64,000 bases of DNA from Crocosphaera sp. Lineage in GTDB: Bacteria > Cyanobacteriota > Cyanobacteriia > Cyanobacteriales > Microcystaceae. The stretch covers positions 1 to 64,000 of the forward strand of contig NZ_JASJEB010000006.1 in NCBI RefSeq assembly GCF_030064895.1, read 5' to 3'. Below, piece after piece: positions 57,582 through 64,000 of the stretch. The position numbers were made by a program, and so were the translations under genes. Under the pieces are notes generated by a model. The model was given only the letters and a program-made list of their open reading frames with translations. It had not been told where the DNA came from and made no database searches. Position 1 is the stretch's first letter, and each line of letters begins with the position of its first letter.

Positions 57582-57634
57582 TTATTATCTTCTAATTCAT
57601 TCTTGCCATCTTCAATTGTAAAATCGTTTAAACC

Positions 57635-57832
57635 TCAAAAATCTCTCATAGATTGATTATAACAGTTGTTTAAAGAACCTGTCAGTGTAGTAGAACCAAC
57701 CTTCCCATCTGAATAAACAATAAAAACTTTCTCGCCAATGAGCCTTGTAATTAAATAACATCTCCAATTTACGGATAAAGAATAGCTAAAATCTAATAGC
57801 TGAATAATTTTCTGCTTTAATATTGTCTTCAT
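57635..57832 (-). pseudogene. sulfotransferase-like N-terminal fragment
   Basis: A 65-residue minus-strand frame with VFIVYSDGKVGSTTLTGSLNN. The S-x-GKVGST-(S/T)-(L/V) phosphate loop is the PAPS-binding block of carbohydrate/putative capsular sulfotransferases. A full enzyme has over 200 residues; this stops soon after the motif. It looks like a truncated gene at the end of the polysaccharide locus. A stand-alone small protein cannot be excluded. Confidence 0.55.
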
Positions 57833-58026
57833 TTTGTTAATGATGATTAATGATTGAATATAAAAGGCATAGTGGACAAGAGAAGATTAGCAACAAAGCT
57901 CAAAAATTGTTCGTCTTCGTAACCGACAAGAAACAATAACCAGACAATTCTAACATTGCTATAGAAAAAATTGAGTACACTAAAACAAGAAAATACACTA
58001 ACAGCGATCAGCGAGATAGCTAAACT

Positions 58027-58530
58027 ATGTTTTCCATGCCCATTATCTTCAAAAAAAACACCCTAGTAACCCTCAGTTGTACCCTAACGGCGATGGCGGC
58101 CATGATCGCCCTGAAAACCATTCCCAGAAACGTACAAGCCCAAACCCTAGCCCCGAATAGTCCCCTTACCGTTCGCTCCGATATCCAAGAAGCCAACTCA
58201 GAAACCGGCGTAGTCACCGCCAGAGGTAACGTACAATTTTTCTACCCTGCCCGACAAATTCAAGGTACATCCGCACAAGCACAGTATTTCAGCCGAGAAC
58301 GGCGTTTAGTTCTCACCGGAGACGTTTATGTACTGCAAGAAGGCAACAGTATGAGGGCCGAAACCATGACCTATCTCATCGACGAAGGACGCTTTATTGC
58401 TACCCCAGAATCAGCCCAACAAGTAGAATCAATTTACCTCGTCACAGAAAACCAAAACAACCCCCCTCAACCCACCCCCGTGTCACCGGCACCACCCTTA
58501 GACACCACCTTGCCCACCCCCGACTTTTAA
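58027..58530 (+). CDS. lptA: LptA/OstA-like periplasmic LPS transport protein
   Basis: A 167-residue protein with a long signal peptide (LSCTLTAMAAMIALKTIPRNVQAQ) and a short beta-jellyroll LptA/OstA domain: VRSDIQEANSETGVVTARGNVQFFYPARQI, then RLVLTGDVYVLQEGNSMRAETM. LptA forms the periplasmic bridge moving LPS to the outer membrane. The C-terminus after residue 135 is proline-rich. The operon order lptA-lptB-lptF/G with 10- and 36-base gaps supports the assignment. Confidence 0.88.
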   Translation: MFSMPIIFKKNTLVTLSCTLTAMAAMIALKTIPRNVQAQTLAPNSPLTVRSDIQEANSETGVVTARGNVQFFYPARQIQGTSAQAQYFSRERRLVLTGDVYVLQEGNSMRAETMTYLIDEGRFIATPESAQQVESIYLVTENQNNPPQPTPVSPAPPLDTTLPTPDF

Positions 58531-58540
58531 ATGCCGAGCA

Positions 58541-59257
58541 ATGACACTAATTTTAGAAAATATCCATAAAAGCTACGGAAAAAGAGACATTGTTAACCGC
58601 GTCAATATTAATGTTGCCCCTGGAGAAATTGTTGGGTTGCTCGGACCCAATGGTGCAGGGAAAACAACCACATTTTATATAGCCACCGGTCTTATTAAAC
58701 CCAATAAAGGCAAAGTTTGGTTAAATCAACAAGAAGTGACGCGCTTACCCTTAAATAAGCGCGCTCGTCTCGGTATTGGCTATATGACCCAGCAACCCAG
58801 TATTTTTCGTCATCTCAGCGTGGCCGAAAATATTCAAGTTGCCCTGGAACAAACCAACGTTCCCTTTCGCCAAAGACCCCAACGCCTTCATAGCTTACTC
58901 AAAGAATTTCGTCTGGAAAAAATTGCCAACACCAAAGGCTCTCAAGTTTCCGGGGGAGAAAGACGGAGAACAGAGTTAGCCCGTTCCTTAGCAGTAGGTA
59001 AACAGGGGCCAGACTTTTTATTATTAGATGAACCCTTTGCCGGGGTTGATCCCATCGCTGTCTCAGAAATTCAAACCATGATCGCCCAATTACGCGATCG
59101 CCAAATGGGTATTTTGATCACAGATCACAATGTTCAAGCCACCCTAGCCATTACTAACCGCGCTTATATTATGAGGGATGGTCAAATTTTAGCCGCCGGC
59201 AGTGCCGAAGAAATTTATAACAATCCTTTGGTACGACAATATTATTTAGGAGATTAG
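58541..59257 (+). CDS. lptB: LPS transport ATPase LptB
   Basis: A 238-residue ABC ATPase. Walker A LLGPNGAGKTTTF, signature QVSGGERRRTELARSLA, Walker B FLLLDEPFAGVDP and ITDHNVQATLAI switch histidine: all as in LptB. It powers extraction of LPS from the inner membrane together with LptF/LptG. It follows lptA after 10 bases and precedes the permease. Confidence 0.95.
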   Translation: MTLILENIHKSYGKRDIVNRVNINVAPGEIVGLLGPNGAGKTTTFYIATGLIKPNKGKVWLNQQEVTRLPLNKRARLGIGYMTQQPSIFRHLSVAENIQVALEQTNVPFRQRPQRLHSLLKEFRLEKIANTKGSQVSGGERRRTELARSLAVGKQGPDFLLLDEPFAGVDPIAVSEIQTMIAQLRDRQMGILITDHNVQATLAITNRAYIMRDGQILAAGSAEEIYNNPLVRQYYLGD

Positions 59258-59293
59258 AGAAAATCGGTCAACTCTAAAAGCACACACAAAATT

Positions 59294-60478
59294 ATGGATA
59301 TTGGTCAAGCAAACCCCCTTAAAATCAAATTAAAACCCAGCATCCCTGGTTTAGCAATCATGGATCGTTACCTATTTATTGAACTGCTGTTGCCTTTTCT
59401 GTTTGGCATGGGTATCTTCACCTCTTTAGGTTTATCCATTGGTACATTATTCGACCTGGTGCGTCGCGTCACCGAGTCAGGGTTAATGTTATCAGTCGCT
59501 TTAAAGGTTTTACTGCTAAAAATGCCAGGCTTTGTTAGTTTGGCCTTTCCTATGGCCATGTTATTAGCAGCTTTGATGGCTTATAGTCGTTTATCCAGTG
59601 ACAGCGAAATTATCGCCTTACGCAGTTTGGGGGTAAGCGTTTATCGTTTAATCATCCCCGTGATTCTTTTTGGTTTCGTGGTTACAGGATGCGCTTTTGT
59701 TGTCAACGATTGGATCGCACCGGCGGCCACCCATGAAGCTGCTGTTACCTTAGAACGGGCAGTCAACCAAGAACGACCGGATTTTAAAGAGCGCAATATT
59801 GTTTATCCCGAATATAAAACCATTCAAGAGGAAGACGGACAAGAAGCCACTGTTTTGAGCCGTTTATTCTACGCCGAAGAATACAACGGCGAGCAAATGC
59901 AAGGGTTGACCATTTTAGACCGCACCCAAGAAGGAGTTAACCAAATTGTTACCTCAGAGTCCGCTACCTGGAATATTTCCAGCAATACTTGGGACTTTTT
60001 CAATGGGACTATTTACTTGATTGCCCCAGATGGTTCCTATCGCAATATTGTGCGCTTTCAACATCAACAATTAGCTTTGCCCCGGGCCCCGTTAGATTTA
60101 GCCAACCGTCGTCAAAATTTCACAGAAATGACCATCGCCGAAACCAAAGAATATCTCAAAGCCATGCAATTAAGTGGCAACGAGAAACGGGTAAGAAAGG
60201 TTAAGGTTCGTCTCCAAGAAAAGTACGCTCTACCTTTCGTATGTTTAATCTTTGGTTTAGTGGGGGCTGCCATTGGTGTTAGACCCCAAAATACCAATAA
60301 GGCCACCAGTTTTGGGGTCTGTGTCGGTTTAATTTTCGGTTACTATCTACTGGCCTTTATGAGTACGTCCCTCGGTATTTGGGGCATTTTAACCCCCTTT
60401 CTGGGGGCTTGGTTACCCAATATTCTTGGATTGGTTGCCGGTAGCTTATTATTAGTTCAATCAGCAAGTTTACGATAG
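59294..60478 (+). CDS. LptF/LptG-family LPS permease
   Basis: A 394-residue YjgP/YjgQ permease. N-terminal helices (LFIELLLPFLFGMGIFTSLGL, VALKVLLLKMPGFVSLAFPMAMLLAALMAYSRL) and C-terminal helices (FVCLIFGLVGAAIGVR..., LLAFMSTSLGIWGILTPFL) flank a periplasmic beta-jellyroll-like domain (about 150-300). It is the transmembrane unit with LptB. Only one such gene is present here where proteobacteria have two (LptF and LptG), suggesting a homodimer or a second gene elsewhere. Confidence 0.92.
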   Translation: MDIGQANPLKIKLKPSIPGLAIMDRYLFIELLLPFLFGMGIFTSLGLSIGTLFDLVRRVTESGLMLSVALKVLLLKMPGFVSLAFPMAMLLAALMAYSRLSSDSEIIALRSLGVSVYRLIIPVILFGFVVTGCAFVVNDWIAPAATHEAAVTLERAVNQERPDFKERNIVYPEYKTIQEEDGQEATVLSRLFYAEEYNGEQMQGLTILDRTQEGVNQIVTSESATWNISSNTWDFFNGTIYLIAPDGSYRNIVRFQHQQLALPRAPLDLANRRQNFTEMTIAETKEYLKAMQLSGNEKRVRKVKVRLQEKYALPFVCLIFGLVGAAIGVRPQNTNKATSFGVCVGLIFGYYLLAFMSTSLGIWGILTPFLGAWLPNILGLVAGSLLLVQSASLR

Positions 60479-60508
60479 TCCACGTATTAATCAATTGTTA
60501 ATTGCTAT

Positions 60509-61300
60509 ATGTCTGAACCCCGTTCCTTAACCATCGGTTGGCTTTACCCCAACTTAATGAGTACCTACGGCGATCGCGGTAACGTTATCTGTATACAACG
60601 CCGTTGTCAATGGCGAGAGATTCCTGTAACTATTCTTCCTTTGGATCAGCAAACAGAAGCAGATTTATTTAAAAGTGTTGATGTGATTGTTGGCGGTGGG
60701 GCCCAAGATCGTCAACAAGAAATCGTTATGCGAGACTTACAAGGGGCAAAAGCTGATATTCTCCGCAGTAAGTTAGACGGAGGGACTCCTGGGGTGTTTA
60801 CCTGTGGTTCACCCCAACTTCTGGGCCATTATTATGAACCGGCTTTAGGCCAGCGTATCGAGGGGTTAGGTTTATTAGATTTAGTCACCAAACACCCCGG
60901 CCCAAATGTCTCCCGTTGTATCGGTAATGTGGTCTTTGAAATTACTGCTTCTCCCCTGGCAGAAGATTTAAAAAAAATGTTGGGTCAACCACCGATTATT
61001 ATTGGCTTTGAAAATCATGGGGGACGCACTTATTTAGGGGATGTACAACCCTTGGGTAAGGTTCAGTCAGGATACGGCAATAACGGGGAAGATGGTTACG
61101 AAGGGGCTTTTTATCGTCATGCGATCGCGACTTATTCCCACGGGCCTTTATTACCAAAAAATCCTTTTGTGGCTGATTGGTTGATTAAAACAGCATTAAA
61201 GGAAAAATATCAAACAGAAATCGAGTTAATACCCCTCGATGATACTTTGTCCCAACAAGCAAGGGAAGCCATGTTAAAACGCTTAGAAACCTCAGCCTAA
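60509..61300 (+). CDS. gatD: lipid II isoglutaminyl synthase, GatD glutaminase subunit
   Basis: A 263-residue class I-like glutamine amidotransferase of the CobB/CobQ type. The nucleophile is C99 in GVFTCGSPQLLGHYYE and the histidine is H211 in ATYSHGPLLPKNP. GatD releases ammonia from glutamine for MurT, which amidates D-Glu of the peptidoglycan stem. MurT is in this window at 14337-15683 but on the opposite strand and 45 kb away. gatD instead follows lptF/G after 30 bases, so envelope operon regulation is likely. Confidence 0.93.
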   Translation: MSEPRSLTIGWLYPNLMSTYGDRGNVICIQRRCQWREIPVTILPLDQQTEADLFKSVDVIVGGGAQDRQQEIVMRDLQGAKADILRSKLDGGTPGVFTCGSPQLLGHYYEPALGQRIEGLGLLDLVTKHPGPNVSRCIGNVVFEITASPLAEDLKKMLGQPPIIIGFENHGGRTYLGDVQPLGKVQSGYGNNGEDGYEGAFYRHAIATYSHGPLLPKNPFVADWLIKTALKEKYQTEIELIPLDDTLSQQAREAMLKRLETSA

Positions 61301-61316
61301 TTAGATAATTAACTCC

Positions 61317-61514
61317 ATGAGCAAATCTACGTCATTTAAAATTTCTTTTCTTAGCCTAGCTTTGATTAGTTTTATTGTCATTACCTTAACTACCTATATT
61401 TTAAGAGGGTTAGGAATCTTAGGATTTATACCAGGAATTGTTATTTTGCTGTTAATCGCTGTCTCAATTTTTATAGCCATTTTCTACAGTATTTCAGGGA
61501 GAAGACGTTTCTAG
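61317..61514 (+). CDS. small two-helix membrane protein
   Basis: A 65-residue hydrophobic protein with two predicted membrane helices (ISFLSLALISFIVITLTTYI and GFIPGIVILLLIAVSIFIAIFYSI) and a basic C-terminus (GRRRF). It starts 16 bases after gatD and ends before a 145-base gap, so it is probably the last gene of that operon. No recognised family; it may assist one of the envelope enzymes encoded upstream, which is inference from position. Confidence 0.7.
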   Translation: MSKSTSFKISFLSLALISFIVITLTTYILRGLGILGFIPGIVILLLIAVSIFIAIFYSISGRRRF

Positions 61515-61659
61515 AAACAACCATTTTTGAAACATTTTTCTGAAAAAGCTTTTGACTCAAAGTTGAAATTTGGTTAAAATAACCTCTGGTCAACAAAATA
61601 CGTTAACCTACCTTAAGTACGGGTAAAATACCTGAAACTTCTAGAGAACACCAGAAATT

Positions 61660-62607
61660 ATGACTGGAAAAGTATTCGATGGTAATCCGACTCCGGCTGC
61701 CTTCCTGATCCTTATTCTTCCCCTTGCCGCCATTATTGTCCTTCTTTACAAGGCTTGGATCTGGGTATTAGGATTTGTTGCATTAGTGATTGTCTGGAAA
61801 TTAGTGGACAATTATCAATGGCAGCAGTGGAGTGCTAAGATTAACCCCATTTTTAACCAATTAATTCAAGAAAATCAGGGACAAATCACCCCGATGGATT
61901 TATCCCTCAAAGCAAATTTAAGTGCAAGAGGTGCTAAACGTTTCTTGGCCAGAAAAGCTGAAGAATTTAGCGCAACTTCTCGGGAATTACCAGAACAAGG
62001 AAAAGTATATTATTTCATTACTGCCAGCACTTTGGGCAGTATTCTTGATGATAGTGAACCAGTGGCAGAAGAACCAGAAGAACCCGAAACCTTTGACATT
62101 GACGAGGATGATGATGAGCAAATTGAGACACCTCCCAGTAATCAGGTAACATCCCAATCTTCTGAGGTGTCTTCACCCCCATCTACTACCTCTTCCTCTT
62201 TATCACCTTCCGAGGTGTCTTCTTCTCCATCCACTACCTCTTTATCAAGTCCTTTTGCTCAGTTGGCCGCCCTCAAAGAAGAACGACTACAACAAGATCA
62301 ACCTTCACCAACAGAAACACCACAACCCCCACCAACTCTATCAACCCCTCCTGAAACTCCCCCAGAAGTTACTTCTTCTGAATCTGAAAAAACCTCTGCT
62401 GATGGCAAGGAAAAGGAGAAACTACGGCTTATTCAATCGGATTTGGCTAAAAGACTCGATACAACTCCCAGTACCATTGGCCGCCGTAAAACCGATGCTA
62501 GTTTCGCCGAATGGAGTCAAAGTAAAGATCCCGATGGTATCGCCTGGAAATATCTGAGACAGTCTCGGGTGTTTATCCCTGTTGACCCTGATAAGCGTTA
62601 TGTCTGA
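61660..62607 (+). CDS. membrane protein with proline/serine linker and terminal HTH-like parts
   Basis: A 315-residue protein. Two N-terminal membrane helices (AAFLILILPLAAIIVLLYKAW, IWVLGFVALVIVWKLV) are followed by a helix-turn-helix-like region (ITPMDLSLKANLSARGAKRFLARKAEEF), a low-complexity acidic, then Ser/Pro/Thr-rich stretch (about 140-250), and a second HTH-like element (LIQSDLAKRLDTTPSTIGRRKTDASFAEW) at the C-terminus. A membrane-tethered DNA-binding role is possible but not shown. Start is the ATG at 61660 with no strong Shine-Dalgarno. Confidence 0.7.
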   Translation: MTGKVFDGNPTPAAFLILILPLAAIIVLLYKAWIWVLGFVALVIVWKLVDNYQWQQWSAKINPIFNQLIQENQGQITPMDLSLKANLSARGAKRFLARKAEEFSATSRELPEQGKVYYFITASTLGSILDDSEPVAEEPEEPETFDIDEDDDEQIETPPSNQVTSQSSEVSSPPSTTSSSLSPSEVSSSPSTTSLSSPFAQLAALKEERLQQDQPSPTETPQPPPTLSTPPETPPEVTSSESEKTSADGKEKEKLRLIQSDLAKRLDTTPSTIGRRKTDASFAEWSQSKDPDGIAWKYLRQSRVFIPVDPDKRYV

Positions 62608-62615
62608 CAAGATCT

Positions 62616-62647
62616 ATCCCCCCTCTGTAAGGGGGGTTAGGGGGGAT
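62616..62647. repeat. C/G-tract palindrome
   Basis: ATCCCCCC, then GGGGGG twice, ending GGGGGGATC: an intergenic palindromic repeat directly after the preceding gene. It could terminate transcription, but no U-tract follows on the plus strand. Confidence 0.6.
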
Positions 62648-62825
62648 CAAATGGGAGAAATATAAAGGTTTGTTAAGAATTCAGTTAGGCAGGAACAAAA
62701 ATTGATATATTAGTAATTGAAGCAAGGAAAGCTTCCCTGGCAGATAAAACAGCCCAGTGAAAGTCAAAAGTGAAAGAAAGAGGTAAGTAAACGCTGTTTA
62801 AACTAACGTCTGTCTCGTATCCCAC

Positions 62826-62990
62826 AACAACACCCAATCCGAAAATGGATAATTCCTCAAATGGGTAAATAGGAAGTAATACCGCAAGGTGAGCTTAGGA
62901 AGTAGGAAAGATTTAAGCAATTGCTAGGTATCTTCAGATAGTATCACAAAGGAGAGGAAAGAAATCTGAGAGTAGGATATGGGTGTTGTT
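62826..62990 (+). ncRNA. candidate structured leader RNA
   Basis: Two segments 140 bases apart pair: AACAACACCCA (62826-62836) with TGGGTGTTGTT (62980-62990), an 11-bp perfect helix extended inward by ATCC/GGAT (62837-62840, 62975-62978) past one bulged base. Inside are a GNRA-capped hairpin ACC GCAA GGT (near 62900), TATCTTCAGATA and several GGAAG-type motifs. The closed domain lies 83 bases before a GAF sensor gene, so it may be a 5' UTR element or a stand-alone RNA. It matches no riboswitch or RNA family that I recognise. Confidence 0.4.
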
Positions 62991-63072
62991 TGTTACATTA
63001 ATCAAGGAATTGCCATTATCTAGGTCATTGGAGTTAGACTATAAGTGGTGTCGTTTTAAATAGGGTTTTCTC

Positions 63073-64000
63073 ATGTCAACCCATTCCCTTGACCAACAGA
63101 TTGTTAAACAACGCTTAATAGAAATTATAAGGAAGATTCACGAATGTGTAGAGTTGGCTAAACTACGGCACTTAATTGCCACTGAACTCAAAGCCTTGCT
63201 TAAGGTAGATAGAGTTTTGATACATGAGCTAAGAGAGGAGTTAGACGAAGTTAAGACACCTCCATCGGACAGAGCAGATCGATACGCCAACTCTGTGCCT
63301 AAAAGCTTGGAAGAAGTCTATCATAGTAATCTGCAATCGACTCTCATGATATCAGAAAATTGGGAGCATTCTCTAGAAATAGGTGGTGAAATTACTCAAA
63401 TATTCATACCTATTGTCTCAAAAAGACGAGAATGGGGAATATTAGTCATAGAGCATAAATCAAAACTGCGCCCTTGGGAACTAGAAGATAGCAAGTTGGT
63501 GCAGGAAGTTGTATTTCATATTAGTATTGCAGTAGAGCATCATCGAATGTACCAAGAAGAACAAAAGCAAAAGCGAATTCTTAATCTAGCAGTGGAAAGA
63601 GTTGCAGAAGAACACATTACTATTGCTGGTATTATCGATAAAATTCGCCGCTCTCTTGACATCAAGACCATATTAAGAACAACCACAGCAGAAACCCGCA
63701 AATTTTTCCAGTGCGATCGCGTGGCAATTTATCGCTTCAATACAGACCATAGTGGAGAATTTATTGCTGAGTCTGTTGCAGAGGGTTGGCGATCGCTGAG
63801 GAAAAATTCTCCTCAAGATGTTGATAACCAGGGGGAAGAGTACTGTACGAACCTTTGGGATAATCTAGAATTCAGTGACACTTATTTAGAAGGAACTGCC
63901 GCCAAAACCTTTAACCCTGAGGACTTGTTTCGAGTTTGTGACGATATCTATGAAGCCGGTTTTTCTCAAGACTATGTACAACTACTAGAAAAATATCAAG
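63073..64000 (+). CDS. GAF-domain sensor protein, 3' end outside window
   Basis: The first 309 codons of an open frame beginning MSTHSLDQQIVKQRLIEIIR. Two GAF-type domains are visible: residues about 15-170 and about 190 onward. The second has the cyanobacteriochrome/phytochrome-like signature RKFFQCDRVAIYRFNTDHSG then EFIAESVAEGW, and EAGFSQDYVQLLEKYQ at the window end. In that last motif the chromophore Cys-His pair (usually xCHxxLLE) is Asp-Tyr, so bilin binding is unlikely. The output domain (histidine kinase, GGDEF or other) lies outside the window. Several short coiled-coil stretches (QEEQKQKRILNLAVERVAEE) link the GAFs. Confidence 0.85.
   Translation, partial: MSTHSLDQQIVKQRLIEIIRKIHECVELAKLRHLIATELKALLKVDRVLIHELREELDEVKTPPSDRADRYANSVPKSLEEVYHSNLQSTLMISENWEHSLEIGGEITQIFIPIVSKRREWGILVIEHKSKLRPWELEDSKLVQEVVFHISIAVEHHRMYQEEQKQKRILNLAVERVAEEHITIAGIIDKIRRSLDIKTILRTTTAETRKFFQCDRVAIYRFNTDHSGEFIAESVAEGWRSLRKNSPQDVDNQGEEYCTNLWDNLEFSDTYLEGTAAKTFNPEDLFRVCDDIYEAGFSQDYVQLLEKYQ

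Larger units (their letters stand above)
55409..57588 (+). repeat. 1038-bp tandem duplication (two copies)
   Basis: Copy 1 is 55409-56446 and copy 2 is 56551-57588, with a constant offset of 1142 bases. Each copy contains the last 81 bases of the MBOAT gene, the GAGGTGAATT leader and a complete 313-residue gene, ending at GAACCATGATTATTAT. Divergence is moderate inside the genes but the leader is nearly identical. The 104-bp spacer between copies codes a Uma2 fragment. Confidence 0.92.

Noticed and set aside
62608-63072. tmRNA, RNase P RNA or SRP RNA in the gap before the GAF gene
   Set aside because: The conserved cores of these RNAs (tRNA-like ends, GAGGAAAGTCC, GGAAGGnAGCAGCC) are not present.

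Overview
The window is AT-rich cyanobacterial chromosome. The evidence is a psbN gene, a Gap1-type GAPDH, cyanobacterial ClpP/ClpX, a Dps-like ferritin, many cyanobacteria-type Ser/Thr kinases, HIP1 octamers (GCGATCGC, for example near 26455 and 50023), heptameric STRR-type repeats and numerous toxin-antitoxin and Uma2 genes. Base composition and gene style fit a unicellular Crocosphaera/Cyanothece-like organism; that placement is inference. I saw no rRNA, tRNA, CRISPR array or prophage.

Region by region. 1-4.5 kb is accessory: a decayed TA locus, an LRR-Roco GTPase followed in the same frame by a small protein that repeats the Roco C-terminal tag, and a DUF433/DUF5615 TA pair. 4.5-7.5 kb is gcvP. 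7.7-10.8 kb is a patch of small accessory genes (an acyl-carrier-like protein without a clear start, a frame-disturbed ORF, an orphan HigA between palindromic repeats, a PD-(D/E)XK-like protein, Uma2, DCC). 10.8-12 kb is a class V aminotransferase. 12.2-14.3 kb is an IS605-type element with divergent tnpB and tnpA. 14.3-20.3 kb holds murT, a beta-hydroxyacid dehydrogenase, a purU remnant, an MscS channel and a TPR membrane protein. 20.7-24.5 kb has two Ser/Thr kinases (one with ankyrin repeats) and a minimal nucleotidyltransferase. 25-32 kb carries membrane proteins, an MFS transporter, a STAS protein and a B12-binding radical SAM/DUF2344 protein. 32-33.7 kb has overlapping unannotated small ORFs, a sigma-region-4-like remnant and a RelE-type TA pair.

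33.7-43 kb is mostly core: ispF, a 2Fe-2S protein, dps, an RlpA-like protein, a TPR lipoprotein, a copper chaperone, gap1, two tandem Ser/Thr kinases and a saccharopine-dehydrogenase-like protein. 43.3-48.2 kb encodes a type I secretion HlyD/HlyB pair. Then come psbN, aroB, clpP-clpX and a PMT-family glycosyltransferase. 53.7-57.8 kb is a polysaccharide-modification locus: an MBOAT acyltransferase and an SGNH-like partner that was tandemly duplicated (two 1038-bp copies, 104-bp spacer made of a Uma2 fragment), flanked by EAL and sulfotransferase fragments. 58-61.5 kb is an envelope operon: lptA-like, lptB, lptF/G-like, gatD and a small membrane protein. The window ends in a GAF-domain sensor preceded by a leader with a long-range RNA stem.

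Functional links: MurT (14.3 kb) and GatD (60.5 kb) should form one lipid II amidating enzyme although they lie 45 kb apart. LptA/B/F and the MBOAT/SGNH genes serve the outer envelope. HlyB/HlyD resemble the S-layer exporter of cyanobacteria. Four Ser/Thr kinases lie in two tandem pairs, and three share a C-terminal module. The most unusual items are the Roco/tag duplication, the 1038-bp tandem duplication with a captured fragment, the overlapping small-ORF operon at 32.2-33.1 kb, and the possible structured leader at 62.8-63.0 kb.
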